From a virus: a DNA stretch of 61,029 nt. Location of the stretch: the IMG/VR virus record IMGVR_UViG_3300027985_000418, positions 1-61,029 of that record; one strand, written 5' to 3'. The stretch's first letter is position 1, and each line of letters opens with the position of its first letter. The position numbers and the translations under genes are program-made. The notes beneath the pieces were generated by a model. It did no database searches and was not told the DNA's origin. It saw nothing but the letters and a program-made list of their open reading frames with translations. Shown piece after piece: positions 33,145 to 41,675 of this stretch.

Positions 33145-34323
33145 ATGAGAGATAATCAAAGCAGAGGTAAGGTAACAGTAGTTTTAGATTCTCAAGCAGG
33201 TTCGTGTGGCAAGGGTAAATTTATAGGATATTTAGCCACACATGACAATATTGATATTGCTATGAACAATTTTATGTCAAATGCAGGTCATACAATGGTG
33301 ACTAATGATGGTAATAAAATCATGACACAGCATCTGCCAACATCACTAGCAGATCCAAACATTTTCTTATTAATAGGTCCAGGTTCAGCTATTACACCAA
33401 ATATCCTATTTGATGAAATACTTAAATTCTGTGATTTGCTTGATGATAGAAGAATTGTAATTCATCCAAGAGCAAATGTAATCCTCCCTAAACATTCAGA
33501 AATTGAAAGACAAACTATAAGATCTGGATCAACATTTAAGGGTTGTGGTGCGGCATGTGCAGATAAGGTTATGAGGACTGCAATATTATTTGGCGAATGG
33601 TTTAAAAATACTGATTGGTCAAATATGCTGAACACTAAAGGTGAGAAATACTCACAAGAAGATATTTCGTACATTTATGATACAATTGATATTGAAGACA
33701 CAATGCCAATAATCAATCAATATATTGATTGTAATTATAATGTTCTAATTGAGGGATCACAAGGATGTGATCTTGATATCAATTATGGATTGGGGTATCC
33801 ACACACAACAAGTCGGCAATGTCATGCAGGACAGCTGATAGCTGATTGTGGTATATCGCCAAAGCTTGTTGATGAAATCATTATGATAATGCGACCATAT
33901 CCAATCCGTATCAGTAATGAGACAAATATTGGTATTAATATATCAAGTGGTGATTATGATGGTGCTGATGAAATATCATGGGATATCGTTAAAGAAAGAT
34001 GTGGTGCACCTGCTGAAATGGACTTCGGTGAAATGACTACTGTTACAAAGAAACAACGTAGGGTATTTGAAATGAATTGGAGTAGACTCGAGTATGTAAC
34101 TATGCTAAACAGACCAACGCAGATTGCATTAAATTTCGTACAATACATTGATTTCAATGCATATGGTTGTACGTCTTATGATCAATTATCACAAAAGGTA
34201 ATTGATTTTATTAATAAGGTTGAGGATGTTACTGGAGTACCAGTTACATTGATTGGTACTGGTGAGAGAAATGATCAGATTATTGATCTGAGAGATATTA
34301 AAATTGGAGGTAAAAACAAATGA
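33145..34323 (+). CDS. purZ: Adenylosuccinate synthetase homologue, PurZ type
   Basis: 392 aa. Clear PurA superfamily features: P-loop-like 'QAGSCGKGKF' (18-26), 'SNAGHTMV' with His49, 'IEGSQGCDLDINYG' (202-215), 'TTSRQC', and 'TGVPVTLIGTGERNDQIIDL' at the end. In PurA the first motif is QWGDEGKGK with a catalytic Asp; here it is QAGSCGKGK, so Asp is replaced by Ser20. That Asp-to-Ser change marks phage PurZ, which condenses dGMP with aspartate toward dZMP, the 2-aminoadenine nucleotide. AAAGGAGTGAGATT precedes the ATG. It sits among replication and dNTP genes and overlaps the next gene by 4 bases. Confidence 0.85.
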   Translation: MRDNQSRGKVTVVLDSQAGSCGKGKFIGYLATHDNIDIAMNNFMSNAGHTMVTNDGNKIMTQHLPTSLADPNIFLLIGPGSAITPNILFDEILKFCDLLDDRRIVIHPRANVILPKHSEIERQTIRSGSTFKGCGAACADKVMRTAILFGEWFKNTDWSNMLNTKGEKYSQEDISYIYDTIDIEDTMPIINQYIDCNYNVLIEGSQGCDLDINYGLGYPHTTSRQCHAGQLIADCGISPKLVDEIIMIMRPYPIRISNETNIGINISSGDYDGADEISWDIVKERCGAPAEMDFGEMTTVTKKQRRVFEMNWSRLEYVTMLNRPTQIALNFVQYIDFNAYGCTSYDQLSQKVIDFINKVEDVTGVPVTLIGTGERNDQIIDLRDIKIGGKNK

Positions 34324-34796
34324 AAATTGTAGACTTACCAAAATACGGTATTGATGATGTTATTGATTTATCTAGTAAGATTGATGGCTTGGCTGATAGG
34401 ATTAAGATTATCAAAGCTATAGTAGACAGATCTGGCAAATGGTCATATGAAGTGAAATCAGAAAAGAATGGTGGGAAAATTGAACTGACGGAACAATTCA
34501 TATCTAAGAATAAAATTAATAAGAATTATCATGGAGTATATAATAATACTACAATTATTGATCTTATGGCACAGGGATATAGATTCTGTGGTAATGATGA
34601 GGTATTTGCTGCTAGAGCAAAAGCTGAAAAGATAAAAGATCTAAAATTGCCGAGTATTATTGCTATTAGAATATATAATGCATATGACCATCGTGGTAAT
34701 ATACTTGGTAATAATATGAGAGGAGTATGGGTTAAATATTCAATGAGTATATTTGATCCATGTGATAATAAGGGTGAATATGAAAGAATTCTATAA
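34320..34796 (+). CDS. Unknown protein coupled to purZ (158 aa)
   Basis: The start overlaps the purZ stop (ATGA), with GGAGGTAAAAACA inside the purZ end, so both are co-translated. No HD motif (DatZ) or MazG-type E-x2-E...E-x2-D helices (MazZ) are visible. The N-terminal helix 'DLSSKIDGLADRIKIIKAIVDRSGKW' precedes an alpha/beta region with 'LPSIIAIRIYNAYDHRGN' and 'GVWVKYSMSIF'. Not recognised. The tight link makes it a candidate helper of Z-DNA synthesis or of the phage replisome. Confidence 0.7.
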   Translation: MKIVDLPKYGIDDVIDLSSKIDGLADRIKIIKAIVDRSGKWSYEVKSEKNGGKIELTEQFISKNKINKNYHGVYNNTTIIDLMAQGYRFCGNDEVFAARAKAEKIKDLKLPSIIAIRIYNAYDHRGNILGNNMRGVWVKYSMSIFDPCDNKGEYERIL

Positions 34797-34807
34797 ACAC
34801 AGATATT

Positions 34808-34853
34808 TTATAATTAGTCAACGATGTGATATATAATAATTGAAACACAGAAG
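34808..34853 (+). promoter_or_regulatory. Candidate middle promoter before ssDNA-binding gene
   Basis: TTATAA (34808-34813), 18-bp spacer, TATAAT (34832-34837), then AATTGAAACACAGAA, matching the element before purZ over about 45 bases. Confidence 0.55.
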
Positions 34854-34885
34854 TGTTTACTTTAAGAACAGAGGAGTGATCATTA

Positions 34886-35947
34886 ATGGGATGGGATAAC
34901 GTAACAGGTGATGCGAAAATCGTTCCAAGTGCAGGTGGTAATAGTAATGAGATCAAATTGGAAAATGGTAAGGCTCGTAGGGTAAGAATATTGGATAATG
35001 AACCATATTCATATCTTGAACACACATTGGAAATTGATGGTTTAGAAAATGGGCAACCTACAAAAACATTCAGAACAATCAGATGTCCAAAAACATCAGA
35101 TAATCCAAATGCACATTGTCCATTATGTGATGGACAGGTATTGAAGAGAAGAATAAGACATGCGATAAATGTATGGGATTATGAAACAAATTCCGTTCAG
35201 AAATTGAATGCAGGTGAAAATGTCTTCAAACCAATTGCAACAACACGCAAACTGGGTGTCGATATTCTGAGTGTTGATTGGGCGATCCTAAAAACTGGTG
35301 AGGGAAGAAATGATACTACATATAGTGCCACAAATCTTGGACCATCACCATTTACACTATCAGAGGGTACAAGCCTTTATGATTTAAAATCTGACTATGC
35401 ACCACATAGTGTGGATGATATGAAACAGATTATTGAATCTTGTGGTGGAAATTGGGATACTTGTATTACACAACCAACACTAATGTATCCATCATTACAA
35501 GATGCACTTGCTCATGTAATGCCAAATGGCAAATATAAGGACAAAACTTTTCAACAGATTTGGGATTTAGACAAATCTCCAAAGGGTATGATCAATTATT
35601 TGGCGACAAAATCTGATCGTATTACAATGGAAAAGGCATGTGCTCAAGTAATACTTGTTAATTTGGGCGGTGCTAATATTCCAGGTGTCCCACTTGATGG
35701 ACAAACATCTACTGCTGCATCAACTGCAACTGTATCAACTGCACCAACTGCAACTGCACCAACTGCAGACAGAACAAATAAGATTAATAACATTAATCAA
35801 CTTTTGGCAACAAAACCAAAGTATGTTAATGGTGGATTTAATCTTATTATGGAAGTTATGAAATCAGTTGGTAATGGGAAAACCAATATCAGCGATTTCA
35901 CCGATGCCGAACTTGATGCAATGCTAACAGAGTGTAACAAAGACTAA
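34886..35947 (+). CDS. gp32-like single-stranded DNA-binding protein
   Basis: 353 aa. The N-terminal domain has 'ARRVRILDNEPYSYLEHTLEID' and a zinc site 'CPKTSDNPNAHCPLCDGQ' followed by 'WDYETNSVQKLNAGENVF', the layout of T4 gp32-like proteins with an OB fold and zinc finger. 'NGKYKDKTFQQIWDLDKSPKGMINYLA' in part resembles the DUF3820/exonuclease-X-associated motif. A Thr/Ala/Pro linker (about residues 272-296) leads to a helical, acidic C-terminal end suited to partner binding. Codon use is richer than neighbours, consistent with high expression. Confidence 0.75.
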   Translation: MGWDNVTGDAKIVPSAGGNSNEIKLENGKARRVRILDNEPYSYLEHTLEIDGLENGQPTKTFRTIRCPKTSDNPNAHCPLCDGQVLKRRIRHAINVWDYETNSVQKLNAGENVFKPIATTRKLGVDILSVDWAILKTGEGRNDTTYSATNLGPSPFTLSEGTSLYDLKSDYAPHSVDDMKQIIESCGGNWDTCITQPTLMYPSLQDALAHVMPNGKYKDKTFQQIWDLDKSPKGMINYLATKSDRITMEKACAQVILVNLGGANIPGVPLDGQTSTAASTATVSTAPTATAPTADRTNKINNINQLLATKPKYVNGGFNLIMEVMKSVGNGKTNISDFTDAELDAMLTECNKD

Positions 35948-35990
35948 GTAATTGTATTACGGACAAAATTAAATCAAATTTTACAACAAA

Positions 35991-36036
35991 CTTAGGCTAC
36001 CACTCTATTAATTTGGGTTTGGTAGCCTAAGTTATA
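35991..36036 (+). terminator. Terminator-like hairpin after ssDNA-binding gene
   Basis: CTTAGGCTACCA pairs perfectly with TGGTAGCCTAAG (12 bp, 17-base loop), followed by TTATATT. The T tract is weak, so some read-through is likely. Confidence 0.7.
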
Positions 36037-36055
36037 TTAAAGGAGTATGATAGGT

Positions 36056-36367
36056 ATGGTAATTTATAATAAATGTAAAAGTTGTGGACAAGATTTTCCA
36101 ATTTATGACAAAGAGCAAGAATACATCAAGGAGAAACAATTTGATATGCCTACAAGATGCCGAAAATGTAGGGAGAAATTAAAGGGGATACATCCAACTA
36201 TCTTTACTTGTAAGGATTGTGGTAAGGAATTTCGCCTTACAAATAAGGAATATAATTTTTATACATCACGCAATCTAGAGATTCCAAAACGATGCAAATC
36301 ATGTGCGATTATTAAGAAAAAATTTAATGAGAACGAAAAGAAAAAGGAATTATCTAACAATGGATAG
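36056..36367 (+). CDS. Double zinc-ribbon protein (103 aa)
   Basis: ATG 36056 follows AAAGGAG by ten bases. Two tandem ribbons of form C-x2-C ... P-x-R/K-C-x-x-C: 'CKSCGQDF...MPTRCRKC' and 'CKDCGKEF...IPKRCKSC'. These match the probable zinc-ribbon domain of small phage proteins. It is likely nucleic-acid or protein binding. It overlaps the nuclease gene that follows by 8 bases. Confidence 0.75.
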   Translation: MVIYNKCKSCGQDFPIYDKEQEYIKEKQFDMPTRCRKCREKLKGIHPTIFTCKDCGKEFRLTNKEYNFYTSRNLEIPKRCKSCAIIKKKFNENEKKKELSNNG

Positions 36368-36908
36368 GGATAAGCAGAAAAAGATAAACAGAAATAACCG
36401 TAAACGTGGTAGTGCATTTGAAAAACGTGTAGCAAGTATCCTGGATATGGACTTAGTGCCATATTCGGGATCAAATGCTAGATTTGGATATGGTGATATT
36501 CGTGATAGCCTATGGTTAGGTGAATGTAAAAATATCACAGCCGATGTTAATAATCGTGTAACAATATTACATTCATGGCTTGATAAGAATATAAAACGTG
36601 CTGAAGATATTGGACATATACCATTTCTGGCATTTGTTGCTAATGGTAGACCATCAAAATATATTATATTAGATGAATCAACATTTTATATGATGAATGC
36701 ATTGATACATGATAGAATAACATTACCAAAGGCATCAAAGAAATCAGTCAATCTAATTATATCATTGGATGTAATATCAAAGATTAATAATAAGATTATA
36801 CAATTAGATTTTGATGGCGAATACTGGTATATTATGAGTATTGAGAGATTTAAAGATTTAATTAATAAATCTCAACTTAAAGGGTGTCGCTATCATATAA
36901 TGAATTAA
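36360..36908 (+). CDS. Holliday-junction-resolvase-like PD-(D/E)XK nuclease
   Basis: 182 aa from ATG 36360 (AAGGAATTATCTAACA upstream). 'NRKRGSAFEKRVASIL' matches the Hjc-type opening R-G-x-x-x-E. Then 'VPYSGSNARFGYGDIRDSLWLGECKN' carries the D...E-x-K catalytic set. The rest is a mixed alpha/beta domain. It probably resolves recombination or replication junctions before packaging. Confidence 0.75.
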   Translation: MDRDKQKKINRNNRKRGSAFEKRVASILDMDLVPYSGSNARFGYGDIRDSLWLGECKNITADVNNRVTILHSWLDKNIKRAEDIGHIPFLAFVANGRPSKYIILDESTFYMMNALIHDRITLPKASKKSVNLIISLDVISKINNKIIQLDFDGEYWYIMSIERFKDLINKSQLKGCRYHIMN

Positions 36909-36919
36909 TGGAGGTATAT

Positions 36920-37210
36920 ATGATATTATTAGAATCATATAGCTGTAAACAATACTACAATGATGGTTGTGTAGAATTTACAGATTTCATACAATTGGAC
37001 AATGGTAATAGAATATGTATTAATGATATTAATCCATACAATAATATTGATTGTATAGTAGTGGATTGTTATGTGCATCCTGAATCTGATGCATATTGGA
37101 TTATATGTAAACACAAAGATGGGCAATATTTTGAAATAGATGTACCAAATGGTATTGGTTATGGTGAATTTAAAGATACTTCAAAATTGAGTGGTGGTTC
37201 ACAATGGTAG
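36920..37210 (+). CDS. Hypothetical protein (96 aa)
   Basis: ATG 36920 after GGAGGTATAT. Beta-rich: 'YNDGCVEFTDFIQLDNGNRICINDINPY' and 'DCYVHPESDAYWIICKHKDGQYFEIDV', suggesting a small barrel. Not recognised. It overlaps the helicase gene by 7 bases and is probably co-translated with it. Confidence 0.65.
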   Translation: MILLESYSCKQYYNDGCVEFTDFIQLDNGNRICINDINPYNNIDCIVVDCYVHPESDAYWIICKHKDGQYFEIDVPNGIGYGEFKDTSKLSGGSQW

Positions 37211-38670
37211 TTAAAATTGAGGTAAGCAATACACAATGTAAGATAATAAATAAACTTAATACAACACAACTATCGGTACTACAGGAAATATGTTCATTTA
37301 CTGTTGAGGGATCAGAATTTAAGAAAGCACAATATAAATCTAAATCTATTGATTGGGATGGAAGAAGAAAATTATTTAATATACAATATCAGACATTTCC
37401 AATAGGTTTATTATCATTAATATGTAAAACATTTAATAATGCGGGTATAAATACCGAGATCATCAGCAATAGGAAAAATGCAAGTAATAATATATCATAT
37501 CATATGAATAATACATTTGAAATGAGAGATTATCAGACACAAGCCGTAATAGCATCAATATTACATGGTAATGGGATTATTAAAGCGGCTACTGGTGCAG
37601 GCAAAACTACTATAGCAGCCAGGACTATTGGTGGGTTACGTGGTAGGGCTATATTTATTGTACCTACACGTGATTTATTGTATCAAACTAAGAATTCATT
37701 CAGCAAGATATTTTGTGAAGAAACTATTGGTCAGATAGGTGATGGCAAGATTGATTATCAAAATATTACTGTTGCCACCATACAATCTTTAGCAATATTA
37801 GGTGATATCACATATTCGTCATATAAATATGATGAAGAAAAGCAGGATAAGGAAATATTGAATATTAATAAATATGATAAAACTGTATTTAAGAAATATA
37901 TTAATACTGTTGACATATTAATGTTTGATGAAGTACAGAGGATATGTAGTAGGACAGCATATGCTATTCGATTTATGTTTGATAAATCAAATTATGCATT
38001 TGGGTATTCTGCATCACCATGGAGAGATGATGGATCTGATTTAATGATTACGGCATCATTTGGCGATAGAATATGTGATATATCTGCAAGTGAATTGATT
38101 GATAAAGGATATCTAGTTCAACCAACTATTATTATCAAAAATAATACAAACTGTCTATGGGATGGTACTGAATATGGTACAGTATATCGTACAGCTATTG
38201 TTGAAAATATGTTTAGAAATATGATGATTGTACAAGACGCTATAGATTATTATAATCAACATAAAAATACACTAATATTAGTAACACAATTAAAACATGG
38301 TGAAATTATACAAAATATGTTGAATAATATGGATATACCTGCTATATTTATATCTGGTAAATCTGGTATGAAAAAACGTACTAAAATAATTACTGATATG
38401 AGAAATGGTAATTGTCCGATAGTAATAGCATCAACCATTGCAGATGTAGGTTTAGATGTTCCCAGATTAGAGGTATTAATTGAAGCAGGTGCAGGTAAAT
38501 CATCGGTAACAGCATTACAAAGATTAGGTAGAATTATGCGACCATTTCCAGGTAAATCACAATGTACATTTATAACATATGATGATAATGTACCATATAT
38601 TGCACACCATATTAAAAAGAAAATCAATATATGGTCAACAGAGCCGAATTTTATAATACGATATGAATAA
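37204..38670 (+). CDS. Superfamily II DNA helicase (UvsW-like)
   Basis: 488 aa. Motif I 'AATGAGKTT' (128-136), Ia 'FIVPTRDLLYQT', motif II 'ILMFDEVQR' (a DEVQ box), motif III 'FGYSASPWRDDG', motif V 'IVIASTIADVGLDVP' and motif VI 'ALQRLGRIMRPFPGK'. This is the RecG/UvsW-type SF2 layout. The N-terminal 100 residues ('KSIDWDGRRKLFN') match the UvsW DNA-binding part. It is likely to remodel forks and recombination intermediates. Confidence 0.88.
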   Translation: MVVKIEVSNTQCKIINKLNTTQLSVLQEICSFTVEGSEFKKAQYKSKSIDWDGRRKLFNIQYQTFPIGLLSLICKTFNNAGINTEIISNRKNASNNISYHMNNTFEMRDYQTQAVIASILHGNGIIKAATGAGKTTIAARTIGGLRGRAIFIVPTRDLLYQTKNSFSKIFCEETIGQIGDGKIDYQNITVATIQSLAILGDITYSSYKYDEEKQDKEILNINKYDKTVFKKYINTVDILMFDEVQRICSRTAYAIRFMFDKSNYAFGYSASPWRDDGSDLMITASFGDRICDISASELIDKGYLVQPTIIIKNNTNCLWDGTEYGTVYRTAIVENMFRNMMIVQDAIDYYNQHKNTLILVTQLKHGEIIQNMLNNMDIPAIFISGKSGMKKRTKIITDMRNGNCPIVIASTIADVGLDVPRLEVLIEAGAGKSSVTALQRLGRIMRPFPGKSQCTFITYDDNVPYIAHHIKKKINIWSTEPNFIIRYE

Positions 38671-38720
38671 ACCATATAAAGAATGAAACCGATAATGGCT
38701 AAATTTAAGGAGGAATTGTA

Positions 38721-39650
38721 ATGAAAATTATAGAACAGGGTTATGAGATTCTTAAACCTAAAGGGGTATTACAACACATTGAACAAATTGGGAGAGTGTG
38801 TTATAAAAGTGAAGATAAAATTACAGAAGGTTCTGCATCTAAATTTGTAAATATGCTATTCAATAATGGACATTATGCAATGTTGGAACACTACAGATTT
38901 ATTATCCAAATCCCACGTGAATTATATAAAAACATAATATGGTATAATCCACATTATATTACTATGACATTCGATAATTCAAGGTCTAGATTCATTATCT
39001 CATTCTCAGCAAGAGGTATATATGAATTATATTTAACTATCAATCGTTTCGGTGATGACTATGAAACACTTTACCAAATTTCAGACATTATTTATCAAAT
39101 TTGTGAAAAACATAATTGTCATGAGATGTTTGGTAATAAATGGATTAATGTATATAATGCAGATAATGAAAAATATAATGAGATTGAAGTTACTGATATG
39201 TCAGATTATGAGAAATTGCATCATAATTGGATGTCTGTCAAATTTATTACTGATCGTGGTATATCACATGAGTTAGTAAGACATCGTGATGCATCATTTG
39301 CACAAGAATCTACAAGATATTGTGATTATTCAGCAGATGGGTGTACATATATTAAACCGTCATATTGGAAAGATGGATCTCAATTAATGTTAAATCTTGA
39401 AGTACAATGCCAAATGGACGAAGAAATGTATAATAAAATGAAAGTATTAGGTGCTGTACCACAAGAACGTAGGGCAGTATTAAATAATGCAATTAAAACA
39501 GAAATTGTTGTTACTGCTACGGAAAATGAATGGAATCATATATTTGATCTACGAGCAATTGGTACAACTGGATCTCCACACCCACAAATGAAAGCTTTGA
39601 TGTTACCATTATATGAAGAGTGTATGTTGCATAATGGCTGTATTAGATAA
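38721..39650 (+). CDS. thyX: Flavin-dependent thymidylate synthase
   Basis: 309 aa. The ThyX signature is 'RHRDASFAQESTRY' (187-200; consensus RHR-x5-S-x-R with a variant middle). The early 'ARVCYKSED'-like segment and 'MLEHYRF' are also typical. ThyX converts dUMP to dTMP using FAD and folate and is common in anaerobes and phages. With dUTPase and NrdD it supplies dNTPs. AAGGAGGAATTGTA precedes the ATG. Confidence 0.92.
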   Translation: MKIIEQGYEILKPKGVLQHIEQIGRVCYKSEDKITEGSASKFVNMLFNNGHYAMLEHYRFIIQIPRELYKNIIWYNPHYITMTFDNSRSRFIISFSARGIYELYLTINRFGDDYETLYQISDIIYQICEKHNCHEMFGNKWINVYNADNEKYNEIEVTDMSDYEKLHHNWMSVKFITDRGISHELVRHRDASFAQESTRYCDYSADGCTYIKPSYWKDGSQLMLNLEVQCQMDEEMYNKMKVLGAVPQERRAVLNNAIKTEIVVTATENEWNHIFDLRAIGTTGSPHPQMKALMLPLYEECMLHNGCIR

Positions 39651-39801
39651 TGATATAAGGGTATGTCCACATTGTGGTAAAAGGTTTATATATAGACCTG
39701 CTACAATATATAAACACAAGCGAAATGGGATGACATACATATATTGTAGTTACACATGTTGGAGAGAAAATAGACCTAGAAAATACAGGAGGAAGCTATG
39801 A
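39634..39801 (+). CDS. Small zinc-finger protein (55 aa)
   Basis: Starts at ATG 39634 inside the end of thyX. 'RVCPHCGKRFIYRPATIYKHKRNGMTYIYCSYTCWRENR' has CPHC...CSYTC spacing and a basic centre, typical of small phage zinc-finger DNA-binding proteins. No strong ribosome site, so it is probably coupled to thyX translation. Its stop overlaps the next start. Confidence 0.7.
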   Translation: MAVLDNDIRVCPHCGKRFIYRPATIYKHKRNGMTYIYCSYTCWRENRPRKYRRKL

Positions 39802-40400
39802 ATCATTTAATTATCATGAATGGAAAACCATTGTCTGGCAAAGACACATTCGTCAAACATTGTATGTTACATACCTTTGATATTGATTATTTATCATATG
39901 CATTTTCATCGATAGATCCAATCAAGGAGATATGTATAAAACTTGGTTGGGATAGTAGGACTAAAAATGATTATTGGCGAGATATTATGTATAAATTAAA
40001 ACAAATATGGATTGCATCATGTAATGGTCCTATGGTATATATATCTGACACAGTAATAGAAAGAATAAGGGTTAGTGGTCACAACAATAATATAATATTT
40101 GTTGATATTCGTGAGATATCTGAAATCGAAGCTGTTGTAGCAGAATTTAGTAGGCTATCATTTATCAAATGTCATACAGTATTAATTCATCGTGATGAAG
40201 TATCACACATTAATCATGGGAATGTCGCAGATGATGATGTCAATAATTATAAATACGATTATGTATTTAATAATATCGATATTAATGATATTGGTGCAAT
40301 TACAATAGCTTTCATTAATAATATTACACAGAATTCTGTGACAAAGAATATTAGTAATGGCAATTATATTAAAGAAACATTTATTGGAGGTATTAATTAA
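39798..40400 (+). CDS. Deoxynucleoside monophosphate kinase-like protein
   Basis: 200 aa. P-loop 'MNGKPLSGKDTF' near the N-terminus, LID/NMP-like 'LGWDSRTKNDYWRDIMYKLKQ' and a middle 'IIFVDIREISEIEAVV' follow phage dNMP kinases (T4 gp1 type). It would turn dNMPs, possibly including dZMP, into diphosphates. AGGAGGAAGCT precedes the ATG. It overlaps the zinc-finger gene before it and touches the next gene. Confidence 0.75.
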   Translation: MNHLIIMNGKPLSGKDTFVKHCMLHTFDIDYLSYAFSSIDPIKEICIKLGWDSRTKNDYWRDIMYKLKQIWIASCNGPMVYISDTVIERIRVSGHNNNIIFVDIREISEIEAVVAEFSRLSFIKCHTVLIHRDEVSHINHGNVADDDVNNYKYDYVFNNIDINDIGAITIAFINNITQNSVTKNISNGNYIKETFIGGIN

Positions 40401-40837
40401 TGGAAAATACAATAGAATCATTTCGTGCATTACTCGATGGGATGGATGACGAAGAATTGGTACAAACATTAGAATCAATGATGAAGAATCATAATGAACG
40501 TGAAGTATTTATATTGATTAAGGATCATATCCCTAATATGAGGATACAATTATTAAGAAAAAATATCCCACTATATCAAAGATTTCAAATTGTTAAGCAG
40601 GAATCACAAGCTTCATGGGATTATGATAATAAGTCTGCAAAAATGTATGATGTAAATGTTGCGTGTACTAAGGTTTATGGGATTCTGCTCAGAATGATTA
40701 AAGCGACTAACGATGATGCAAAACAACAATTTAATCAAATGAAATCAGCACTCAATAAAATAGAAGAACATCTTGGTATCGAAATTACAAAATGGGAGAG
40801 TGACGAACCAAATGCAAATGAGCAGGGAAACACGTAA
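40400..40837 (+). CDS. Hypothetical helical protein (145 aa)
   Basis: Not recognised. Mostly helical: 'SFRALLDGMDDEELVQTLESMMKNHNEREVFILIKDHI' and 'QQFNQMKSALNKIEEHLGIEI', ending in a hydrophilic tail. TGGAGGTATTAATTA gives the ribosome site, and the start overlaps the kinase stop (TAATG). No MazG, HD or helicase-loader motif is visible. Confidence 0.65.
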   Translation: MENTIESFRALLDGMDDEELVQTLESMMKNHNEREVFILIKDHIPNMRIQLLRKNIPLYQRFQIVKQESQASWDYDNKSAKMYDVNVACTKVYGILLRMIKATNDDAKQQFNQMKSALNKIEEHLGIEITKWESDEPNANEQGNT

Positions 40838-41480
40838 GGTATTCGATTTATTGAATGAAATATCTAATAAAGATGGTGTGCAGGGTATAATTGTACCTGC
40901 ACATCTTTTTATATGTGATCAATTAGTCTATAAATATTATACACCAATTATTTGTAATATATTAAAAAAACAGATATTATCAATTAAGAAAAAGGAATAT
41001 AAGCATTATACAATAGATTATTGGTATCCAATATTAAATAATATGTTGAGCAATAATATACAGGCACATAGAAAAGATATAAAGGAATTACCACATATAA
41101 TATATCAGGAATCATTTGGGATTATAATTAAATATTTGATTGTGGATTATTCTATAGATGACATATATAGTATATTTGATATATGTGCAACATACAATAC
41201 GATCGATATATCAGATGCTTGTAATACAGCAATAAAATGTGAGGTTAGATCTGTTCCATATATTAAAGCAATATTAGAAAAAGTTGATGCATACAAGCAA
41301 GTCAAAATGGCAGAAATACAAAAAATTAATGACAAAGCCAATAAATCCAATACAATTCTTGAACAAGAAAAACATGTACATACAATAATGGATTTAGCTA
41401 CCATGCAATATAATTATAATGTAATGAGAGAGAATTCTTTAATTGAACGTAAATTCAATGAAAAATTTGGAGGTAAGTAA
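40812..41480 (+). CDS. Hypothetical protein upstream of the primase-helicase (222 aa)
   Basis: Starts at ATG 40812 or 40818, overlapping the preceding gene's end; GGGAGAG is the nearest site. Helical protein with a coiled-coil end ('VKMAEIQKINDKANKSNTILEQEKHVHTIMDLATMQYN'). A terminator-like hairpin lies inside its first 40 codons (40875-40913). Its place before the primase-helicase makes a helicase loader or replication accessory possible, but no motif supports it directly. Confidence 0.6.
   Translation: MQMSRETRKVFDLLNEISNKDGVQGIIVPAHLFICDQLVYKYYTPIICNILKKQILSIKKKEYKHYTIDYWYPILNNMLSNNIQAHRKDIKELPHIIYQESFGIIIKYLIVDYSIDDIYSIFDICATYNTIDISDACNTAIKCEVRSVPYIKAILEKVDAYKQVKMAEIQKINDKANKSNTILEQEKHVHTIMDLATMQYNYNVMRENSLIERKFNEKFGGK
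40875..40913 (+). terminator. Terminator-like hairpin inside coding region
   Basis: GTGCAGG pairs with CCTGCAC (arms extend to GATG...CATC), loop about 11 bases, followed directly by TTTTT. It lies within codons about 22-35 of the 40812 gene. It could attenuate transcription into the primase operon, or be fortuitous. Confidence 0.5.
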
Positions 41481-41674
41481 TGGATATAAAGACTGTTAAT
41501 ATAGATAAAATATTATCTAATACTAAAAATATAATACCAATAAAATTAAACGGCAAAATGATTGGTAATGGACTTGTAGTAAATAATGAGATACATTGTC
41601 AATTATGGGATGAAGATACCCATAAATCTTTGCTTAAAAATAATAAAATATCAATATCTATGGAGGTAAGATAA
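41480..41674 (+). CDS. Small hypothetical protein (64 aa)
   Basis: The start overlaps the previous stop by one base (TAATG) after GGAGGTAAGTA. 'IIPIKLNGKMIGNGLVVNNEIHCQLWDED' looks like a small beta domain. No family recognised. It is directly followed by the primase-helicase start. Confidence 0.6.
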   Translation: MDIKTVNIDKILSNTKNIIPIKLNGKMIGNGLVVNNEIHCQLWDEDTHKSLLKNNKISISMEVR

Positions 41675-41675
41675 T

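Noticed and set aside
40400-40837. MazZ-like (MazG) pyrophosphohydrolase
   Set aside because: The helical protein lacks the E-x-x-E...E-x-x-D metal motif of MazG proteins.
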